From Semisulcospira habei (taxonomy: Eukaryota; Mollusca; Gastropoda; Semisulcospiridae): a stretch of DNA of 64,000 nucleotides. The position numbers were made by a program, and so were the translations under genes. Positions within the stretch are counted from its first letter, which is position 1. Each line of letters begins with the position of its first letter. The notes beneath the pieces were generated by a model. The model saw only the letters and a program-made list of their open reading frames with translations. It was not told the DNA's origin and did no database searches. Below are positions 21,796 through 33,359 of the stretch, piece after piece. The stretch is from positions 138,661,212 through 138,725,211 of the forward strand of contig BTPG01000003.1 in assembly GCA_036245525.1 (NCBI GenBank). The letters are read 5' to 3'.

Positions 21796-22280
21796 AACAT
21801 GCTATTTCCGAAGTTTACCATACATACATGTGGATGAATTTCGCAGCGGGACCGTGTAGCAGGAGAACTCTATTTGATAACTGGCCAAATATCACAAGAA
21901 CACGTCTTTAGCCGCGAGCAAAGGAACGGCTATGACACTTTAGCACGCATTCGACTGTTTTGTATAGCAACCGTAAAAAAATAAATGCGGTGGGAGTAAA
22001 AACCTGAAAAAAATCGAAACATTTCGAAATAGTGTTTTCTAAAGTCAGTTTGCAATTCTGTTGTATTTCCATGAGATCTAGCGTTTAGAAGGCCGCGAGA
22101 AAATAGACCCTCAGACAACTGCCTAACTTTAGAGTGGCAGCAATTTTCCTATCTGCAAACGTATGATCTTGCACGTAAATAAATTGGCTTCCAGCACGGT
22201 ATCTGTTTTAGTGAACCTATCTTGAGTCGTTACAGATGTTCTGACCTCAATCTATTAAGCCATGTCACACAACGTCAAGA

Positions 22281-22385
22281 TACGGATTCTACTATGACAG
22301 ATGAAGGGTGGTGCCGGTAGGCGCCAAGCTGTTTTGGCACCACCTTTCATCTGTCATGGTTGATCTGTCTACTGATCTGTGATGT
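22281..22385. repeat. TTAA-1 hairpin, ATGACAGATG subtype
   Basis: CTATGACAGATGAAGGGTGG pairs with CCACCTTTCATCTGTCATGG. Both arms carry CAGATG in place of TAGTTC. The central part of the left arm is deleted. Confidence 0.75.
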
Positions 22386-22550
22386 AGTCTTTCGATGAAA
22401 TCCAGCTACATAATTTTGAAAGTTTCAACGAAGGTTTCATTGCACCTTTCACTGCCGAGAAAGGCTGAACACCACCCAACTGTAAGAGACATAAACCCTC
22501 AAGAGCCTCCGCAAATGTGAGGGAGGGGGAGGAGGCGTGGGGCTCACGAG

Positions 22551-22558
22551 GATTTATG
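22551..22558 (+). repeat. hAT target-site duplication, left
   Basis: GATTTATG, repeated exactly at 24679-24686. Eight bp is the hAT hallmark. Confidence 0.9.
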
Positions 22559-22939
22559 CAAGGATGGGCAAGTAGCGAGAGTAGCGACTACATTTTGTAG
22601 TTTCGCTACTATTTGGAGTAGTTTGTAACGATCCAAACTACATATTTTTAAAAAGTAGTTGTAAAGCAGCGAACTACTAATTTGTCAGTAGCGAAGTAGC
22701 GAAAATGTATCTTTCGCTACGCTACTTTCCTTGCCGTGTGACTTGCCCATCCCTTTCAGCCAAGACGAAGCGAGTGGCGAAATTGCTGTTTCGCGCGAGA
22801 TTGATCACTCGCTCAGCGAACGGAAGCATGATTGTGATTGGCTGATAGCAATAGCAAGCCACGTGACTTTCAAAAGCGCGCGCCAGTCATCTCAGTCTTT
22901 GTTCTTCAAATCAAGCACAGAACGCACAAATTTTTGACC

Positions 22940-23085
22940 GCAGAAGATAGAGAAACTTCCCACTTTGTTTGAACCGTATCTAGAATTTTTTCATCTCAAA
23001 GAAAAGGACAATACATTTATATTCAAATGCAAGTACGGATGCAAAGAGTATTCAGCGAGCAGAAGACGACAGCATCCAATCTTAG
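22940..23085 (+). pseudogene. hAT transposase BED zinc-finger remnant, 5' part
   Basis: Reads KIEKLPTLFEPYLEFFHLK, then FKCKYGCKEYSASR, a typical BED-finger start with Cys pair C-x3-C. The expected SNLRLHLK continuation appears in the sequence only when the reading jumps over the element at 23086-23690 (TCCAATCTTAG before it, AGGCTTCATCTCAAG after it). A 1-nt shift just before the insert also breaks the frame. Confidence 0.75.
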
Positions 23086-23690
23086 AGCTGTTCTTAATTG
23101 GACGAACTTTTGATCGGCAAACCTAGATCGGAGAAGATCGGCAATCTTTTGGTTTGTTTCTTAAATTGAGGTTGAACGAACCTAGGCGAACTTCAGCAAA
23201 CCAGGTTTGCCATGGTTAGCTTTCTTAACTGAAGTGCTTGATTCGGCGTACTTACTGTCTGCGAAGGTGTTCAAAATGGCTGCCGCTTCGCGATTTGAAC
23301 GATGTTTGTTTTTGTACTCCTTGCAGTAGCGACCCCATAAACAGCGCCGCGCCTCCCACAAATCAATAAAAATAGGTCTTGTTCTTCGCACGAGTGAAAT
23401 ATCGCCGTTGGGCATAATTGTTTGTATCAGTGACTGTCTTCTTATCTCCAACGCAGAAGAGGGTAAAAATTTTGACCAATCAGAGAAAAGGTTCGCCTTG
23501 CTTTGCTCAAACACATTGTGCGAACCTTTTCCGACATCGAACTATGGTTTGCCGAGGTTCGTGAACTACTTCGAACTAGGTTCGCCGTATCTTTAGATCA
23601 TCCAATTAAGAACCAACCTGGTTCGTCCGAGATCGTGAACTCTAGTTCGTCAGAGTTAGCGAACTAAAGTTCGTTTAATTAAGAACATGC
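23086..23690. mobile_element. Harbinger-like element nested in the hAT finger exon
   Basis: The ends are inverted: TGTTCTTAATT near 23089 and AATTAAGAACA at 23677-23687. TAG is present on both sides (23083-23085 and 23691-23693), consistent with a 3-bp duplication in the ancestral sequence AATCTTAGGCTTC. It carries a minus-strand ORF with a MADF/Myb-SANT-like domain, as found in the accessory protein of PIF/Harbinger transposons. Superfamily is inferred from these two facts. Confidence 0.7.
23182..23415 (-). CDS. MADF/Myb-SANT-like domain protein fragment
   Basis: From Met at 23415 the peptide runs 77 residues. The block FIDLWEARRCLWGRYCKEYK, then NKHRSNREAAAILNTFA, has the MADF pattern: hydrophobic helix, conserved W in LW, Y-K spacing and an R-EAA turn. 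Such DNA-binding proteins accompany Harbinger transposases. The frame is open upstream to 23514, but those residues look unrelated. The fragment is probably the first exon of the accessory gene; the element is internally deleted and its expression is unknown. Confidence 0.6.
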   Translation of the reverse strand: MPNGDISLVRRTRPIFIDLWEARRCLWGRYCKEYKNKHRSNREAAAILNTFADSKYAESSTSVKKANHGKPGLLKFA

Positions 23691-24678
23691 TAGGCTTCAT
23701 CTCAAGGTTTGTTGACTTTTTGAGTTTTCCTATTTTGATTTTCTTACATTGCGAAATGCGTCCAGTTTTATTCTATCGGCATTCACCTGGGATGACAAAA
23801 GCTATATTAATTTATTTTCATTTACGGAAAGAATTCCATTTTCTTGTTTAGAGTGCTGAACAGGATATAATAGCCTATAAAACATAATGGCGGCTTTCCC
23901 CGTATAAATCGGTTTTAAATTTAGTAGGGGAGTTGTCCGAATGAATGCCGATCTATTGTCATCTATTACTAGTATTAGAATGGCTGGGAACACAACAGGT
24001 GAATCATCACTCATGCCCTTCGTACTTTTTGATACCAAACAGAACACAAAGCTTCGGAATTAATTTATATTACAGAAAAGCCTAAAATAAATGCATGATG
24101 TTGGCAATGCCTGGCATACTTCATTTTTTTTTCATTTATTTATTTTACTTAGCTTAGTCTTTTTGAACACTTACGTTCTGACATTGTGATAAAACGTTTA
24201 GACCAAGTTGAATATGGATGGTCTTTGAAGGGGGTAAGTGGGAATAAAAATGATATTTGCTACGCCTATGTATGTTACAAATTTATGAACAAAACAAAGT
24301 GGGGAAAATCAAAAGAAAAATAATGATAATAATAATAAATATAATCATAATTATGAAAAAATAGGTAGGCCTAAGTATTGATAGCTATGATTATAATAAT
24401 TTGAAATAATACTAAAGATATTGTATATTTAAGAAAAGGCTATTTTTGACTTTAAACTTGATTATTTACTTGAACTTCAAAATACTTATCAGTCCCAGTT
24501 GTGATTACAGTTTTTAAAAAAGTAGTTTGAAAAGTAGTTAGCTACTTTTTTTAAAGTAGCGTAAAAGTAGCGAACTACATTTCTTCAAAATGTAATTGTA
24601 AAGTAGCGAACTACTATTTTTTACAAATGTAACTGTAGTGTAGCGGACTACTTTTTAAAAGTGGTTTGCCCATCCTTG

Positions 24679-24686
24679 GATTTATG
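24679..24686 (+). repeat. hAT target-site duplication, right
   Basis: GATTTATG, identical to 22551-22558. Confidence 0.9.
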
Positions 24687-24946
24687 CCCCTTCTTCCCAA
24701 GACTTTGTATTCATGTGCCCTGGACGGCTGGGGCTACTTGGCACTGATTTCACAAACGAAGATTTCAGAAACACAATCTGCGTCCAACATATGAATGAAC
24801 AAGAAAGGCAATGCCCTTATGGCTCGCGTGTATCGACCGATCCACACATGTCTGACAATAAGTAAAGGGATGTCTTCTGCACTAACAAAATCCATGTTTT
24901 CTCAAAATTTAATCAGTTTTCACACATCTGTGACCCCCCCACCCCC

Positions 24947-25720
24947 TGACCTTTGACCTTTGCGACGAGTCAACTAAATTAGGATACATAGGAAGGTCTT
25001 ATCATCAGCTACCTTTGTGCCAAATTTGATTGAAAAGTTTGCAAAAATGTTGATAACTACAATTATTGGCATTTTATACACATTTGTCGACTTCTTGTGA
25101 CCCTTGACCTTTCCGAGGGTCATCCAAATTAGTATGCATAGATAGGTCTTACCATCAGGTATCTCTGTAGCAAAACATTTTTCTTGTCAAAATATGTCTT
25201 TTTTCTTTTACCTATTTCATGAGCTCTTGTGACCCTTGACCTTTCCGAGGGGTCATCCAAAGTATGCATAGATAGGTCGTACCGTCAGGTATCACTGTAG
25301 CAAGTTTGGGTTTGAAGTTGTGAATAGTATTTGAGAAAAAATCATTTTTTGGGGGAGGGAAAAATATGGTGATTTTGGGCCTATTTCATGAGCTCTTGTG
25401 ACCCTTGACCTTTCCGAGGGATCAACCAAATTAGTGTGCGTATAAAGGTCTTACCATCAGGTACAAAGTTTGGGTTTGAAGTTGTGAATAGTATTTGAGA
25501 AAAAATAAATTATGTCCCAAAATAGCTATTTTTGATAATATTGTCTGATCCCCTTTTACCTTGACCTTAGTGAAAGGTCACTGAAATTGGTATGTTTAGA
25601 AAGGTCTTGCCACAAAGTATCCTAAGGACAAGTTTAAAGGCTGTAGCTTGAATAGTCTCCGAGAAAATGCCAACGTTAATGTTTACCACGGACGCCAGAC
25701 GCCGATGGGACGACCACTGG
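24947..25720 (+). repeat. Diverged tandem repeat (about 130-170 bp) with DR1-like sites
   Basis: Five units each start with TGACCCTTGACCTTT or a close variant (24947, 25098, 25230, 25399 and about 25552) and continue with GTCATCCAAATTAGTATGCA, AGGTCTTACCATCAGGTAT and AGTTTGGGTTTGAAGTTGTG. In reverse complement the head is AAAGGTCAAGGGTCA, a textbook direct repeat with 1-bp spacing of the nuclear-receptor half-site. No ORF is present. Confidence 0.85.
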
Positions 25721-26156
25721 CCCAGATAGACTCACTCTTGCTTCGCACGTGAGCCAATAACCAGGGGAAGTGCTTCCACCTGATGGCAGTAAAAAGGTTA
25801 AATGTTGCCTGGACTTCGTGCTTGCAGCGTAGCGCTATCTCTGCGTAGTGCTTTTGAAAGCACTACTTTGGAGGGGAGGTTGTGAGGGAGGGTGTGGACA
25901 CTAACGTATAAGCAACACTATTTTATTCACGGTGAGGCTTTAAGTCAGTACGTAACCAATTAGTTTTCTAAATGTAGCATCTGAAACGCGTGTCTGAGGC
26001 TCTGAGAAATACTAACGGCTCCGCGAAACTTCCCTTTAACATTATCTGAACGGCAGTTTGATAACTAGATATGCAATCCAACATTTTAAGTGCCCCAGGT
26101 ATACTAGCACGACAAGACGGTAAACAAGACACTCAAGTCGCTTATCAGGTATACAA
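25721..26156. other. Intron, nothing recognised
   Basis: No supported feature. Confidence 0.5.
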
Positions 26157-26262
26157 GAGTAAAAGGTCCTCGGGCCGACGCCAGCCGCAGCTGGCCCACG
26201 CACGGCTGTGCACGAGCCAACTGCGGCCGGCGCCGGCCGGATCATCTATCGCTCACCGGGTA
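26157..26262. repeat. PAL-6 palindrome
   Basis: AAAAGGTCCTCGGGCCGACG and CAGCCGCAG on the left pair partly with AACTGCGGCCGGCGCCGGCC on the right; GCTCACCGGG ends it. Closest relative is 63525. Confidence 0.75.
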
Positions 26263-27265
26263 CGCATCTCAAGAAAAAGTGCGCCTATCATTACATTGCC
26301 ATTGTAGATAGGATGCCCTGAAATATTGCTTCCTAATGAGCGACACCGATATACATAGCGTTCGATTCGGTTTAGCTCAGCTTTAGTTTATTTCACTTCG
26401 GTCAAGGTGGGATCTCAGCTCTCGGAAAGGCCCATACGCGCTCCACCCGTCCCCACCGATTAAGAGTCTTCGGCCAGAGTATACAGAGCAAAGAAGAAAC
26501 ACTCAGGAGTTTTCTTCGACGGGCTAACCTTCTTACTGCCGGGACACAGATCCTCCGCCACCCCCCCCCCCACCTCCCCCCCACCTCCCCCCCCCCCCCC
26601 CGATCGTGTTCTACACCACTGACTAATCATAATCATTTATGGGCTCTCGAGAATCATTGCCTCTTCCCAATGCACATTGTTTACTTCATATAAGACATGT
26701 ATAATAGGTGATCACAACAATCATTACCAGAAATACAAGGCCTTAGTTCCAACTTATAGGTTCAACGCCGTAAAACGAACCATATTCCTTTTTCGTTACG
26801 TCCGCGTAAAAGATGCATAGATTCTCATGAGCCCCTGCTTTCAAAACCTACGTTTTGCCGATAGCAACCACCCATCACAACCATTAATTCCACTACTTTT
26901 TCTTAAGATTTAGGAGCTCGGAATGACTAGGGCTGAGCTACACTACTGCATGATAATGGGTTCTCAGCATATGTGGCTGTTTTATGATGAATAAATGTCA
27001 AATGATTATACTGCACTACACTGCAAAAAGCTGTCGCACAAACAATATACATTGATCACACCGCATTATTTTGCACGACGCCGTGCGGTGTATTATAGGC
27101 CTGGAGTATCATGCCCCTGCCGGGTGTTATGTGACTGGTATGCCCCGCCGTGCGGTGTTATATGACAGGTAATGCCGAGCGTGCAAATTATGACTCGCTT
27201 CCAGCGCTAACTTAAAAAACAAACAAAAAACCAACAACCACCGAGATCGACCTTGTTCACGGGGC
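26263..27265. other. Intron, no gene; poly-C tracts
   Basis: C-rich runs lie at 26560-26600. Otherwise nothing is recognised. Confidence 0.5.
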
Positions 27266-27345
27266 TTAACTCATTCGAGACGTGCCGCCTCCGGATACGC
27301 GGCCTACGCCGCGTATCCGGAGGCGGGACGTTTTGAATGAGTTAA
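27266..27345. repeat. TTAA-3 MITE
   Basis: TTAACTCATTCGAGACGTGC start, CTCCGGATACGCGGC arms on both sides, TTGAATGAGTTAA end; nearly perfect. Confidence 0.92.
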
Positions 27346-27682
27346 CCTGTACCGGAAGCACGTTTCGAGCCGTACTTTCGTACTTGAATCTGTTGGATTA
27401 AAATTACTTTATTCCCGCTTCGTGGCTTGCACACAGCTTTTTAAAAAGCAGATACTTAGTCATTGTGATCACAAAAGATAAATATATTTTGCATTCCAGT
27501 CTAAAACTTAGCATTTGAATGCTTAGATTAAACGAAATTTGCTTTTGAAGAGTGAGCCAGTACGATGTTCTAGAATGCTGTACGATGCTCAAGAATGCTG
27601 CACGCATTAGTGTCAAACAAAAACAGTGTGGAGTGTCTGTCTAATGTATTCTCTCAATGCAGATTAAATCCTTGTGACCATC

Positions 27683-27735
27683 ATCAAGGGGGCATAACCG
27701 AGCAGTGGTTATGCCCCCTTGATGATGGTCACATA
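27683..27735. repeat. Perfect short palindrome
   Basis: GACCATCATCAAGGGGGCAT and its complement flank a CCGAGCAG loop. No second copy was seen. Confidence 0.85.
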
Positions 27736-27851
27736 GGCAGATCTGGGTGGGGGCCTCGCAAAATTATCCACAGGGGAGGGGGGAGGGGGGGGGGAGGAGT
27801 GAGAAAAAGAAGAAAAAAAAAAGCTACGAAGGTACGAAACAATATCAAACA

Positions 27852-28150
27852 AAGACGGCAACAAGCTTAGAAAGGACAAGCACAACACATTATTAACCCG
27901 TTCAGTGTCAGCTGACGCAGAGTGTTTAACACCAAAAACCCTGTACGTCCCAGGAACATGGATTCAAAGTGGAGTCAGCAAGGGGCATAGATCCTCATGA
28001 GCCCGCTGCAACTGCGGGGGCTCATGAAGATCTATACCTCTTGCAGTTGGGTGGTGTTTAAATTTTCTCGGCACTGAACGGGTTAAGGAGGAAACAAGCT
28101 TAGAAAGTCACCTTTTTGGTCTCATGACACTTACGAAGGACAAATAAAAA
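27852..28150. repeat. PAL-8 element split by a TTAA-2 MITE
   Basis: ACAAGCTTAGAAAGGACAAG lies left of the nested MITE and ACAAGCTTAGAAAGTCACC, TTTTTGGTCTC lies right of it. PAL-8 relatives are at 33718 and 52086. Confidence 0.6.
27893..28086. repeat. TTAA-2 MITE
   Basis: TTAACCCGTTCAGTGTCAGC start, hairpin at 27977-28048, and GGCACTGAACGGGTTAA end: clean TTAA on both sides. Confidence 0.9.
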
Positions 28151-28336
28151 CTGTGTTGTCCTTATCCTTTCTATGCGTGCTTTTTAAAATTTTGGTATTT
28201 CGTGGCATTCTACACGCTTCGTATTCTACCATCTTTTTGTGTGGATTACGATAACAAACCAATAAACAAATCTAAAATAACGTTCTGATATCAGACAAAT
28301 TGTTTCGGTCTGTGTTGTTTAGAATTCTGGAAAGTA

Positions 28337-28348
<12 letters not shown>

Positions 28349-28427
<79 letters not shown>
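28349..28427 (+). repeat. (GT)n microsatellite
   Basis: About 78 bp of GT repeats. Confidence 0.95.
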
Positions 28428-28428
<1 letters not shown>

Positions 28429-28624
28429 ACGTGTGCGCTCCCATTATGATATAGTCAAATGCTTTAAAAAAAAAAAAAAAACACTGCCTCCCCATACCCC
28501 TCCCTCATAAGAAAAGAAAAGAAAACAAAAAAACAAAGCAAAACAAAACCAAACCAAACCAAACAAAAAATCCAAACAAGAACAAAACAAAACAAGACAC
28601 ATGGGTCACTGGGTCATGATGAAA

Positions 28625-28901
28625 AATGCCTCTTGCAAACACCTCTGTATGGCTACCCAGCCTGCAAGCCCATGAGTACCGAGGTGGAGCCGACGCGGAC
28701 CACAGATAGCCACAGCCAAACCACTCAGGGCCAACGTCGTCCCCACCTCGGTACGCATGGGCATGCAGGCTGGGTAGCCATAAAAAAAGTTTTAGCAAGA
28801 GGCATACGCCATCATGACCCAGGAAACTGCGTGGGCGCATGAGGACCGACGCCTCTTGCAGTTGGGTGGCGTTTTGTGTGTACCGACAGTCAAGTGGTTA
28901 A
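28625..28901. repeat. TTAA-2-related element carrying a second palindrome
   Basis: TGCCTCTTGCA pieces lie at both sides. A distinct palindrome (28648-28782) sits in the left part, and GCAAGAGGCATACGCC ... GACGCCTCTTGCAG forms its own hairpin at 28795-28861. Ends CAAGTGGTTAA. Confidence 0.65.
28648..28782. repeat. Inner palindrome (about 45-bp arms)
   Basis: TATGGCTACCCAGCCTGCA and GAGTACCGAGGTGG pair with CCACCTCGGTACGCATGGGC and TGCAGGCTGGGTAGCCATA. The spacer is about 50 bp. Confidence 0.85.
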
Positions 28902-29035
28902 TCCTGTCGTGATACACACACCGACATATTGGTTATCACATTATTAAATTGCTTTGCACCCACGTATTGTTTTATCATATCAACATCGTGGCATCCGTAT
29001 GCATGTATATTAATGTCAGTCTAGCGATAAAATGG

Positions 29036-29115
29036 ATGTGTGTGTGCTTGTCTGTGATTTTCGACCTTACGGCGTAAGCCGTAAAGTCGAAAATCACAGA
29101 CAAGCACACACATAC
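29036..29115. repeat. PAL-5 palindrome, near perfect
   Basis: TGTGTGCTTGTCTGTGATTT and TCGACCTTACGGC on the left pair with GCCGTAAAGTCGAAAATCAC and AGACAAGCACACACA on the right. Confidence 0.9.
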
Positions 29116-29565
29116 AGTGTGAAGCATTATCGCGGTCCATTCTTTGTATTCTAAACGATATTTCCTATGCTTGCAAATCGCGTGTTTCAGATCACGATTA
29201 TGCTGTTGGTTGTCGTGCACTCTTTCGCACATACATCTAATGTTATTTTCATAATTAGTATTTGAACAGTTTTCGTTTCGTTGTACTGTTCTCAGCCACA
29301 CAGAAATTACTCACTAGAGATTCAAATGACAGAATTCACTAAGTCTAGTCTTTGTCCTGTGTTTTTATATCGTTTTTGTCTTTTCTTTTAAAATACATGA
29401 AATTGTTAGATCTGTAGAAACAGGAGTTAAACGTATCTCCCACTTTTAAAACTCAACCAGACACACAGATAGTTAACCATATCATCCTGAGGCTAAAAGC
29501 TTCAAATTTGTACAATGCCATATTTATGAAAGCTACATTATAGTACTTACGGATAAGGACAAAGA
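29116..29565. other. Intron, nothing recognised
   Basis: No supported feature. Confidence 0.5.
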
Positions 29566-29698
29566 CAAGTGGCTTTGGTTCAAGGGTGGTGCCAGAATAG
29601 CTTGGCGCCTAGAGTCGTCAAGCTATTCTGGCACTACCCTTGAACTATTTTAGTCAAACTTATTTTACACACTGGTGTATTCCGAATGATAAGGGTTA
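29566..29698. repeat. TTAA-1 MITE, short-flank subtype
   Basis: TTCAAGGGTGGTGCCAGAAT arm, GGCGCCTAGAGTCGTC centre, then a CTGGTGTATT...AAGGGTTA right end as in 19316. Confidence 0.8.
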
Positions 29699-29709
29699 CA
29701 TGAATGTGC

Positions 29710-30897
<1,188 letters not shown>

Positions 30898-30914
30898 TTC
30901 TCTCTCTCTCTCTT
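30898..30914 (+). repeat. (CT)n microsatellite
   Basis: Short CT run directly after the family C terminus. Confidence 0.85.
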
Positions 30915-30949
30915 TGTTGTTGTTGTTGTTGCTGTTGCGTTGTTTTTCA

Positions 30950-31109
30950 TTTCTCTTTTCTTACCATTAGTCATATACACGTATTAATGTAATGTAATTG
31001 CCGTGTTTGTTTGTAGATGTAGCAACGGCAGATTTGAAAAATGGCATTGCCCCTGGCATTGTTAATATCTTTACCGTTGTAAAATAAAGATTCATTGATT
31101 CGTTGAGCC
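30950..31109 (+). mobile_element. Family A LINE 3' UTR fragment
   Basis: GTATTAATGTAATGTAATTG, TAGATGTAGCAACGGCAGAT, GAAAAATGGCATTGCC and AATAAAGATTCATTGATTCG match 62545-62673 almost base for base. It is a severely 5'-truncated insertion; (CT)n follows. Confidence 0.92.
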
Positions 31110-31144
31110 TCTCTCTCTCTCTCTCTGCCTCTCCCTCTCTCTCT
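31110..31144 (+). repeat. (CT)n microsatellite
   Basis: CT run with GC and CC interruptions directly after the family A terminus. Confidence 0.9.
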
Positions 31145-31227
31145 TGATGCTTTACTGTCTCTTCTCTACAAAACCTCTCGCTTCACAGCGCTTTGAACAT
31201 TCAGCACTGGATGGAGAAATGCGCACT

Positions 31228-31281
31228 ACAAATGAACATCGCCATCATCATCATCATCATCATTATCATCATCATCATCAT
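31228..31281 (+). repeat. (ATC)n microsatellite
   Basis: CATCATCAT array. Confidence 0.93.
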
Positions 31282-31424
31282 AAAAAAGTATACAAAGTGG
31301 TGTCAGCAAGAGGCATAGGTCCTCATGAGCCCCCCCCCCCCCCGCAACTGCGGGGGCTTATGAGGATCTATGCCTTTTGCACATGGTTAGCGTTTTGTGT
31401 GTACCGGCAGAAAAGAAGTAAATT
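31282..31424. repeat. TTAA-2 MITE
   Basis: GCAAGAGGCATAGGTCCTC arm, C-run-expanded centre, GAGGATCTATGCCTTTTGC arm. Ends about 60 bp before the exon boundary at 31482. Confidence 0.8.
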
Positions 31425-31481
31425 ATATTATGATGCGTGTACCCAAGCACCTTGCATGGTGGTCTTTAACAGTAAACTCAC

Positions 31482-31593
31482 CTGGTGAAGAGGTCGATGT
31501 TGAAGAAGACATACTCCCCGTTGTCAAAATTCAGCTCGTGGGCCTTGATCATGATCTCACGCACAGAATCCGGGGAGGCGCACAACACGACAA
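31482..31593 (-). CDS. Receptor guanylate cyclase exon (ligand-binding domain, central part)
   Basis: The exon is 112 bp: 2 nt completing a codon from an unseen upstream exon, 36 full codons, then 2 nt (AG) completed by the next exon. The acceptor is a pyrimidine run ending TTGCAG and the donor is GTGAGT. The peptide contains VVLCASPDSVREIM and NGEYVFFNIDLFT, the signature of the ANF-receptor (periplasmic-binding-like) domain just after the first lobe in natriuretic-peptide-receptor-type cyclases. The upstream exon should lie at higher coordinates; none was recognised between 31.6 and 64 kb. A TTAA-2 palindrome ends about 60 bp beyond the donor inside the intron. Confidence 0.92.
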
Positions 31594-31639
31594 CTGCAAC
31601 AGAGAGAATTAACAATATCGTCATTGTTGCAGTCTGTAT

Positions 31640-31915
31640 CATTGCGTGATAGAAATTATCAACGACATTATCGTCATCGGGAAGGTCAACCTTGTCGTCT
31701 TGATGATAATGCTGCTGCTGATGATGATGGTGGTGATGATTATCATCATTATCATGGCAACTGCAAACTATTTTAACTACCACCTCATCATAATGATAAC
31801 TGTAAGTATTGCCGTCGTTAAGGGCGTCATCACCACCACTTCCAATTTACATGAAGAGCAACGAACTCAAGAGCGACAAGAGAACACTGATCATCATCAT
31901 CATCATCAATAGCAA
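31640..31915. repeat. ATC/GAT-rich trinucleotide region
   Basis: Interrupted GATGATGATGG and ATCATCATC runs just upstream of the exon at 31482-31593. Confidence 0.8.
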
Positions 31916-32475
31916 GAAACAACAACATCAATAACAACAGCAACAACAACAGGACATCTAACAAAACACGCAGCCTCTAAACAAGAAATCGAACAAGCAG
32001 GCAACAAACCACAGGCAAAACACACAAATGACAAAATTAATGAACAGAGGGAATTTGAAACGGTTCTTCGGCTAATGCAAAACAGTTTGCGACCCTGAAT
32101 ACGAAGCAGCAATCGTGTGTGTGTGTGTGTGTGTGTTCGTGCGTGCGTGCACGCATGAACACACATACACACACACGCAAATACAGTGTCCCGGCATTTT
32201 TTAGGAAACGACAAATCGAATACCTATTGACAAAGTGTCACGCTAAGTGGCGCGCTAAACCGACCTCATGCCGCAAACTCTCCACCCGCGTTTTCTTGCG
32301 GCGCCAATGGTGGGTATAGATCGACAAGAATGGCCAAAACAATTTCAAGATCGACCAGGCTTGATAAAGGGTGCTGCCTGTGATCTCGGCACCAGGACAG
32401 ACATAAGTAATCATGCAGGCGCGTGAAAGCTTCTCATTTGAAGAGTCAAGTTATCCCCCGATGACAAATTTACTA
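31916..32475. other. No gene recognised
   Basis: CAACAA-rich stretch and a short (GT)n/(CA)n at 32116-32180; nothing coding. Confidence 0.5.
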
Positions 32476-32690
32476 ATTATCCCATTTAGTCCTGACGCAC
32501 TACAGCAGGAGATTGGTCGGCCATGATAATTCGAGGGTATTGCCAGATTAGCTTGGCGCCTGTCGCTGCCAAGCTAATCTGGCACTACCCTTGAATTATC
32601 ATGGTCGATCCATCTCCTGCAACAGGTGCATAGTCGTTAGATGACGCCTCCAAAATTTGGGAAATACGTGCGTCGGGCTGAATGAGTTAT
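32476..32690. repeat. TTAA-1 MITE
   Basis: TTATCCCATTTAGTCCTGAC start, hairpin with TTGGCGCCTGTCGCTGCCAA centre, CGGGCTGAATGAGTTA end. Same subfamily as 17298. Confidence 0.88.
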
Positions 32691-33131
32691 ATCTGTGGCC
32701 AATTATCTATCGAACGAGGTCAAATTATGAATTATACAGCCAAGTTACCTACCTGAAATGGTGTGCTAGTAATTATAGTCAAGTTGTATTGTCAAGTTAT
32801 AGCTACCAGAAATGATCAACTACCGTAAATGAAAAATATTGCGTCGAATCATCTACATCAAGTACATTAAGAAAGGGCATATACTTTTCACGTGCCAATA
32901 CCAGTAGACAAATTTATTTGATAGTTGAATGGCAGTGTCTGTGTACAGCAATACGTTGCGAGTGAGTCAAAGCATGTGAACCGACTGGATCCGGACGCGA
33001 AATGACTAGACAATGAAGCGCATCGACACGGTCGCTGACCACAGCTGTCAGCTCTGCCGGAGGGCCAGTCGATGCGAGGAGATGGAGTGTCACTAAATGC
33101 CCAAACAAAACATAAACGTAAACAGAGGCTG
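32691..33131. other. No gene recognised
   Basis: Unique-looking sequence without a supported exon. Confidence 0.5.
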
Positions 33132-33160
33132 TTGAACGTGTCCATCAAGGACACGTTCAA
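33132..33160. repeat. Small perfect hairpin
   Basis: TTGAACGTGTCC and GGACACGTTCAA around ATCAA. Confidence 0.75.
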
Positions 33161-33312
33161 TAGCTGTGTTTATCCTCATTTCTCTTTATGCTTTTACACA
33201 AACAATCGACTCATTTAAATGGCTAAATCAATGGCTTTTGGCAGCGAATCGATTGAGGGCGGTCGTAACCCCGCAAAGCCCTACCACCATTTCCTATTTG
33301 ATCGCCATTCCC

Positions 33313-33359
33313 TTAAACCTTTTGACTGCCGGTAGCGGTACCGACAACCAAAGGGTTAA
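33313..33359. repeat. TTAA-4 MITE, short
   Basis: TTAAACCTTTTGACTGCCGG start, GGTAGCGGTACC centre, CAACCAAAGGGTTAA end; only the arm tips remain. Confidence 0.8.

Larger units (their letters stand above)
22559..24678 (+). mobile_element. hAT-superfamily DNA transposon (non-autonomous, 2120 bp)
   Basis: The terminal inverted repeats are CAAGGATGGGCAA at the left and TTGCCCATCCTTG at the right, flanked by the 8-bp duplication GATTTATG. Subterminal regions on both sides are full of GTAGCGAACTACT-type motifs in both orientations. Internally only a BED-type zinc-finger remnant of a transposase is recognisable (about 22940-23710), and it is broken by another inserted element at 23086-23690. No catalytic core was seen, so the element is defective. 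It lies inside a TTAA-2 palindrome in the long intron. Confidence 0.92.
22440..24760. repeat. TTAA-2 MITE interrupted by a hAT element
   Basis: Left half at 22440-22558 (TTTCACTGCCGAGAAAGGC, then ACTGTAAGAGACATAAACCC). The right half resumes at 24679 with GATTTATGCCCCTT. Confidence 0.75.
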
